NCBI RefSeq assembly: GCF_016522075.1
Contig: NZ_JAEHFW010000004.1
Location: 1-64,000, forward strand
Direction: 5' to 3'
Source of the DNA: Mucilaginibacter segetis
Lineage (GTDB): Bacteria; Bacteroidota; Bacteroidia; Sphingobacteriales; Sphingobacteriaceae
Length of the DNA: 64,000 bases
The notes under the pieces are model-generated. The model worked only from the letters and a program-made list of their open reading frames with translations, was not told where the DNA came from and did no database searches. Positions 63,897-64,000 of this stretch are shown piece by piece. Position numbers and translations under genes: made by a program. Position 1 is the first letter of the stretch; the number at the start of each line of letters is the position of its first letter.

Positions 63897-64000
63897 CGTA
63901 AATTATTTGATGCAAACATAACATCGCTGTATTGCTGAAATATTAGCTTACTGTAAAGGAATTATCTTGAAAAAATAAAATAAGGTGCACCCTTTTAGGG

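Noticed and set aside
1-64000. tRNA, rRNA, CRISPR, insertion sequence or prophage
   Set aside because: None was recognised on reading both strands, although weak or short RNA genes could escape reading by eye.

Overview
This window looks like a chromosomal segment of a Bacteroidota bacterium, most likely family Sphingobacteriaceae (Mucilaginibacter or Pedobacter-like). The reasons are SprA/Sov, the giant outer-membrane channel of type IX secretion, directly downstream of ruvA; many carboxypeptidase-regulatory, DUF4292, DUF4197 and DUF3127 proteins confined to or common in this phylum; and repeated matches to the Bacteroidota -7 promoter element TAnnTTTG instead of sigma70-type boxes and strong Shine-Dalgarno sites. 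The genus is inference. I saw no rRNA, tRNA, CRISPR array, insertion sequence or prophage.

Layout. 1-722 is gene-free and holds a terminator and short repeats. 0.7-8.5 kb holds an ABC exporter, frr, a lipocalin, a small MBOAT-like gene between two direct repeats, a glycine-rich RRM protein, a GreA-like protein, a candidate structured small RNA, small membrane proteins, CapA and an NlpC/P60 hydrolase. 9-12.6 kb holds pyruvate dehydrogenase E1 alpha and E2, then an MtfA-like metallopeptidase. 12.7-17.7 kb holds a 59-residue membrane protein and a divergent locus of a vWA protein against a sigma factor plus a TonB-C protein. 17.7-20.5 kb is a phosphate module (pit, DUF47, histidine kinase) with Pho-box-like repeats. 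20.6-24.3 kb is mixed housekeeping (YceI, HD hydrolase, XRE regulator, THUMP methyltransferase, DUF3127). 24.6-27.1 kb is a RprX/RprY-like two-component pair. 27.1-34.6 kb holds a VOC protein, an M28 peptidase, an AT-rich lone HsdR-N nuclease-like gene, dxs, scpA and glyA, followed to 37.8 kb by a large hybrid kinase. 37.8-40.9 kb holds comF, rlmN and an amidohydrolase.

40.9-50.5 kb is a long co-directional envelope block: acylphosphatase, flippase, dut, TPR protein, DUF4292 lipoprotein, EnvC-like activator, two TatA-type proteins, gatA and a MltD-like transglycosylase. 50.6-60.6 kb is maeB, ruvA, sprA. The right end holds aconitase and a phosphodiesterase gene broken by one in-frame stop codon.

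Most of the window is ordinary core genome. The observations most worth a second look are the Pho-box-like repeats in the phosphate locus, the candidate structured RNA near 6.05 kb, the SSB-like acidic tail on the DUF3127 protein, the tandem 10-bp repeats ahead of the RprXY-like pair, the sigma/vWA/TonB-C locus whose two effector proteins share a KADEE motif, and the nonsense-broken phosphodiesterase. I found no clearly novel multi-gene defence or biosynthetic system.
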